Source: Hyphomonas sp. BRH_c22
Lineage (GTDB): Bacteria; Pseudomonadota; Alphaproteobacteria; Caulobacterales; Hyphomonadaceae
Assembly (NCBI RefSeq): GCF_000961795.1
Contig: NZ_LADU01000122.1
Location: forward strand, 1 to 64,000
Length of the DNA: 64,000 nucleotides
Direction: 5' to 3'
The translations under genes were made by a program, and so were the position numbers. Numbering within the stretch: the stretch's first letter is position 1; every line of letters begins with the position of its first letter. The notes beneath the pieces were generated by a model that had not been told where the DNA came from, did not search any database, and saw only the letters and a program-made list of their open reading frames with translations. Positions 61,498-64,000 of this stretch are shown piece by piece.

Positions 61498-61548
61498 TTC
61501 TGGAGCGGGCGAAGAGATTCGAACTCTCGACCCCAACCTTGGCAAGGT
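61498..61548. repeat. attR, 51-bp repeat within tRNA-Gly
   Basis: Identical to 51340-51390. It overlaps the 3' 48 bases of the intact tRNA gene, so integration kept the tRNA functional. Confidence 0.95.
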
Positions 61549-61575
61549 TGTGCTCTACCACTGAGCTACGCCCGC
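61501..61575 (-). tRNA. tRNA-Gly (anticodon GCC)
   Basis: Read on the minus strand, the acceptor stem GCGGGCG pairs with CGCCCGC, the D-arm is AGCTCAGTGGTAGAGC, the anticodon loop CTTGCCAAG holds GCC, and the T-arm GAGAGTTCGAATCTC is normal. The CCA end is encoded (61501-61503). It is the integration target of the adjoining element. Confidence 0.97.
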
Positions 61576-61617
61576 ATCCTGAATTTTAGCTCGGCAGCAA
61601 CCCCGCCGAGAAGGCGT

Positions 61618-61646
61618 GATAAAGCGCATCATGCGGGCGTTTGCAA
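61618..61646 (-). promoter_or_regulatory. promoter of tRNA-Gly
   Basis: On the minus strand, TTGCAA (61641-61646) and TTTATC (61618-61623) are spaced by 17 bp and end 43 bp before the tRNA 5' end. Confidence 0.5.
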
Positions 61647-61778
61647 GCGCTTAGTTCCACCCTGCTGCACAATTTGTCTAGCTTTGAACCCTCATGCACG
61701 GATCCTCCGGCAACGCAGGCAATCGAACCGTTTCAGCGGACGGCCCTATCGAACCAGACGCCGCGATTTCGGCCGCAT

Positions 61779-62243
61779 TCAGCCTCGGATGACCGTGCGA
61801 ATCTGGTCCGGTCGCACTTCCCGTCCGTCGGCATCGACAAAGGCTGCGCGAATCGCGCTTTTCGTTCCCGCCTTGGTGAAACTGATGGGTGGCGTTTCAC
61901 CTCCTGCCAGCCAGGCATCGCCCCACTGCGTCAGGCCGATCAGGATTGGACGCAGCGACAATCCCATGGCAGAGAGCAGGTATTCCGGCCGGGCCCGCTT
62001 TCCTGGCGCCTTGTAAGGCCGCTTCACCAGCAGCCCGGAATCAACCAGCGACTTCAATCGACCCGACAAAACTGTACGCGGGCATTTGAGCTCTGCCTGG
62101 AAATCATCGAACCGGCGCACGCCATACAAAGCCGCCCGCAGGATCAGCAACGTCCACCTGTCGCCAATCAACTCGATGGCGCTGGCGAGGTTACAGGTTT
62201 CCGGTGGAATCGGAGACCGACGGGCGAGAGGAATCTGGGTCAT
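61779..62243 (-). CDS. HxlR family transcriptional regulator
   Basis: A 154-residue winged-helix regulator. The family mark is CNLASAIELIGDRWTLLILRAA with the conserved Cys, followed by RFDDFQAELKCPRTVLSGRLK (recognition helix region) and the wing GLLVKRPYKAPGKRARPEYLL. HxlR proteins sense aldehydes, quinones or redox state, often regulating a neighbour. ATG 62243 gives the standard N-terminus; longer frames are open. It is divergent from the phytase-like gene, which may be a target. Confidence 0.85.
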   Translation of the reverse strand: MTQIPLARRSPIPPETCNLASAIELIGDRWTLLILRAALYGVRRFDDFQAELKCPRTVLSGRLKSLVDSGLLVKRPYKAPGKRARPEYLLSAMGLSLRPILIGLTQWGDAWLAGGETPPISFTKAGTKSAIRAAFVDADGREVRPDQIRTVIRG

Positions 62244-62384
62244 TCCGACTCTCATGTATGGGTTCGCTTTCGAAATCCAGAGGCCCCGTGACCAATGCTC
62301 GATTTTCCCGCGAACTGTCTTGCAAATGCCGCTATCCAATGGGAAAAGCAGGCCAATACCGGCGCACTCAGGACAGGGCTTCGC

Positions 62385-63452
62385 ATGAAAAAACTGGCCT
62401 TCGCCGTCGCGCTTCTGATGGGACTGGCATCCTGCGCCGCACCGGACCCGGTCGATGTGCCCGTCCGCGAGCCCGCCAGCGAGACCGCTTTATGGAGCTT
62501 TGACACGGCGGTCCAATCCCTTCGGGGTCATTCCTGCCCGGCCGGCACACCAGCTGTTGAACCGACTGCTATCGCGATTGCAGCCGTTCCTATCAACCTG
62601 AATGACGCTGACGCAACCCCTCCCTTACCTGACTCCGTCGTGTTCGCGGGTGGATGGCGCCTGACATCCGGCAACGTCAATTTTGGCGGACTGTCCGGCA
62701 TTGAAACGCTGCCCGATGGTAACCTGCTGACGGTCTCGGATTTCGGCGCATTCGTCTGGATCGGGCTGTCCGATGGTTATCCTGACGGGACGGGCAACCT
62801 GGCCTACATGCTCGGGGCGGACGGCACGCAATTGTCGGGAAAGTCGGCCGGTGATGCCGAAGGCCTGGCATTTCGCGACGGGCTGGCGCTCGTGAGTTTC
62901 GAGCGCGATCACCGGATTGAGGCATTCGACCTCGCCAATTGCGGCGCGAATGCCAGGGCCGCGCCTGTCGCTGGCCTGCCCTTCGATGTGGCCGGCAAAC
63001 CGATCGACGACAATCACGGCGCTGAAGCCCTTTCGCTCCAGCCTGCCGGCACGATCGAGTTCGGACTGGAGAGCTTCGGGGGCGGTGCGTCACCCTTGGG
63101 CGCGGTACTCGCTACCGGCAAAGGTGTCCTGACAGGAGACATGGCGCCGAACCCGAAAGGCTACTCGCTGGTAGGCTTCGACGAAACCACGGATGCCACC
63201 GGCGAGCCGGTGTCGGTGACCCTGTACCGCAGTTACGATCCGATTCGTGGAAATCGCAATATCATCACCTGGACAAGGTCGGATATCGAAATCAAACTCA
63301 AGCGCCCGATGACGGTTGATAATTTTGAAGGTATCGCAGCCGAAATTCTCGACGCGGACACGATGCGCATCTGGCTGATTTCCGATAATAATTTCTCCGA
63401 CCGTCAGCAAACGCTACTCTTCGCTTTCGACATCGACACCCGCACGGAATAA
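62385..63452 (+). CDS. phytase-like esterase domain lipoprotein
   Basis: A 355-residue lipoprotein (MKKLAFAVALLMGLASC, lipobox LASC) with the 'esterase-like activity of phytase' beta-propeller. It has FGGLSGIETLPDGNLLTVSDFGAF, DAEGLAFRDGLALVSFERDHRI, NHGAEALSL, and TVDNFEGIAAEILDADTMRIWLISDNNF. It is exported and anchored. The natural substrate of these proteins is unknown. The ATG at 62385 is preferred because it begins the signal peptide; an earlier ATG at 62295 is in frame. Confidence 0.85.
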   Translation: MKKLAFAVALLMGLASCAAPDPVDVPVREPASETALWSFDTAVQSLRGHSCPAGTPAVEPTAIAIAAVPINLNDADATPPLPDSVVFAGGWRLTSGNVNFGGLSGIETLPDGNLLTVSDFGAFVWIGLSDGYPDGTGNLAYMLGADGTQLSGKSAGDAEGLAFRDGLALVSFERDHRIEAFDLANCGANARAAPVAGLPFDVAGKPIDDNHGAEALSLQPAGTIEFGLESFGGGASPLGAVLATGKGVLTGDMAPNPKGYSLVGFDETTDATGEPVSVTLYRSYDPIRGNRNIITWTRSDIEIKLKRPMTVDNFEGIAAEILDADTMRIWLISDNNFSDRQQTLLFAFDIDTRTE

Positions 63453-63516
63453 TCTCACTTACAATCTTTGCAGATGAGCTTACATCTGACGTTGCACAAG
63501 GGCTGCGGCGCCCGCA

Positions 63517-63665
63517 ATGGGACTGATCTCCGGCGACCTTACTCATCGTCAGGGAGCTGGCATTCTGGTTCGGACCCTGGTCCGGGCTCACCCGGCGCCC
63601 ACCTAGTCTCTAGGTTGACGGGAGTGAATATGCCCAGCGACGTCTGCGGTTCTTGTGCGCTATTA
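63517..63665 (+). ncRNA. ssrS: 6S RNA, probable
   Basis: The 150 bases before 5-formyltetrahydrofolate cyclo-ligase have the layout of alphaproteobacterial 6S RNA. They include GACCCTGGTCCGGGCTCACCCGG, a central region and GGGAGTGAATATGCCC, GACGTCTGCGG. 6S RNA binds the sigma-70 holoenzyme in stationary phase and is often encoded directly upstream of this gene. Ends are approximate; no covariance model could be run. Confidence 0.55.
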
Positions 63666-63709
63666 TTGGGGCGTGACGCCGGTCAGATCGCGCGTTAAGG
63701 CTCTCAAGC

Positions 63710-64000
63710 ATGTCCCAGGCTCCCGACAAGACACAGCTCCGCCACCGCATGCGCACCCTGCGGGCCGAAGCGGCGGCGCGCGATCCCGATGCCGCCGTAA
63801 AGCTTGCGGAACTCTTTCCCATGAAACTTCTGGAGCGATATGGCCCCGTTGTGGCTGGCTATGTGCCGATCAACGAGGAGATTGACCCCACCCCGCTGAT
63901 GCAGCGCCTCAGCCGCGCGGGCGCTGAATTGTGCTTGCCGCGGGTCGAGGATGACGGTCGCATGACCTGGCGGATGTGGTCGCTCGGCGAACCGCTGGAA
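63710..64000 (+). CDS. 5-formyltetrahydrofolate cyclo-ligase, N-terminal part
   Basis: The gene runs off the window; 97 codons are visible. The N-terminal basic helix QLRHRMRTLRAEAAA and VVAGYVPINEEIDPTPLM with LCLPRVEDDGRMTWRMW match the family, which turns 5-formyl-THF into 5,10-methenyl-THF with ATP. The P-loop-like C-terminal motif lies outside. ATG 63710 is the first in-frame start and follows the putative 6S RNA. Confidence 0.9.
   Translation, partial: MSQAPDKTQLRHRMRTLRAEAAARDPDAAVKLAELFPMKLLERYGPVVAGYVPINEEIDPTPLMQRLSRAGAELCLPRVEDDGRMTWRMWSLGEPLE

Larger units (their letters stand above)
51340..61548. mobile_element. 10.2-kb integrated element in tRNA-Gly, putative phage satellite
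   Basis: A perfect 51-bp direct repeat bounds the element. Inside, in order, are a tyrosine integrase, an AlpA-like regulator, an unknown protein, a primase, a helicase, small genes, a terminase small-subunit candidate, a terminase large subunit, two unknown genes and then cargo. Portal, protease, capsid and tail genes are all absent. Integrase, AlpA, primase-helicase and terminase without virion genes is the plan of PICI-like or VEIME-like satellites that use a helper phage's particles. A decayed prophage is the alternative, but no pseudogenes are seen and the genes overlap neatly. Direction of the modules is nearly all plus strand. Confidence 0.85.

Noticed and set aside
51340-61548. Ordinary prophage or ICE
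   Set aside because: No head, tail or lysis genes and no relaxase or conjugation genes are visible.

Overview
The window is high-GC, gene-dense bacterial DNA and most likely comes from an alphaproteobacterium. The relatedness signals are rpsD, rimO, a CGFS glutaredoxin, a PPK2-type kinase, a probable 6S RNA just upstream of 5-formyltetrahydrofolate cyclo-ligase, and a perfect CtrA-type box (TTAA-N7-TTAAC). Together they suggest the Caulobacterales/Hyphomonadaceae/Maricaulaceae neighbourhood. That placement is inference, because no rRNA or other marker is present to fix it.

Layout. (1) 1-529: the 3' end of an IS5-family (IS427-like) element with an A AAAAAG -1 frameshift site. (2) 526-9989: ordinary chromosomal genes: a DUF1993 protein, an M2 zinc peptidase lipoprotein, a monothiol glutaredoxin, small membrane proteins, RimO, two tandem secreted DUF2807 proteins, a PPK2 kinase, ribosomal protein S4 and a short-chain dehydrogenase. 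(3) 10078-49236: a very large extracellular polysaccharide locus. It holds nine glycosyltransferases, an initiating sugar-phosphate transferase, three Wzx-type flippases, one Wzy-type polymerase and a Wzz/BY-kinase chain-length regulator. It also holds a GH16 lyase/hydrolase lipoprotein, nucleotide-sugar enzymes (glucose-1-phosphate cytidylyltransferase, two SDR epimerases, two C-methyltransferase-like proteins), two FemAB/GNAT-type acyltransferases, a GINT1-like beta-propeller protein, a GMC oxidoreductase/gluconate-dehydrogenase-subunit-3 pair, and an HAD-UbiA fusion next to an SMR protein that resembles a polyprenyl-phosphate-pentose pathway. Degraded insertion sequences are scattered through it (an IS5 fragment interrupted by an IS110 relic at 24.4-25.8 kb, and an IS5 relic at 36.0-36.9 kb), so the locus looks mosaic.

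(4) 49727-51197: an IS3-family element without a visible target duplication. (5) 51340-61548: a compact 10.2-kb integrated element bounded by a perfect 51-bp direct repeat of the 3' part of a tRNA-Gly(GCC) gene. It carries a tyrosine integrase, an AlpA-like regulator, a RepB-like primase, a RepA-like helicase, a terminase small-subunit candidate and a terminase large subunit. No portal, capsid or tail gene is visible. This fits a phage satellite (PICI/VEIME-like) better than a prophage. The tRNA-proximal end carries unrecognised cargo genes and two long inverted repeats. (6) 61501-64000: the intact tRNA-Gly, an HxlR-type regulator, a phytase-like lipoprotein, a probable 6S RNA and the start of 5-formyltetrahydrofolate cyclo-ligase.

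How the genes work together. The minus-strand operon 49236->42146 (GH16, PRODH-like enzyme, BY-kinase, flippase, polymerase) supplies export, polymerisation and trimming. The plus-strand block 29490->36011 makes and transfers an unusual, probably C-methylated sugar. The remaining blocks add glycosyltransferases and tailoring enzymes. In the satellite the genes overlap by a few bases in a replication operon (int side) and a packaging operon (terS/terL), separated by a 460-bp hairpin-rich gap that is a candidate origin or packaging site. All family assignments come from reading motifs in the translated sequence; no database search was run.
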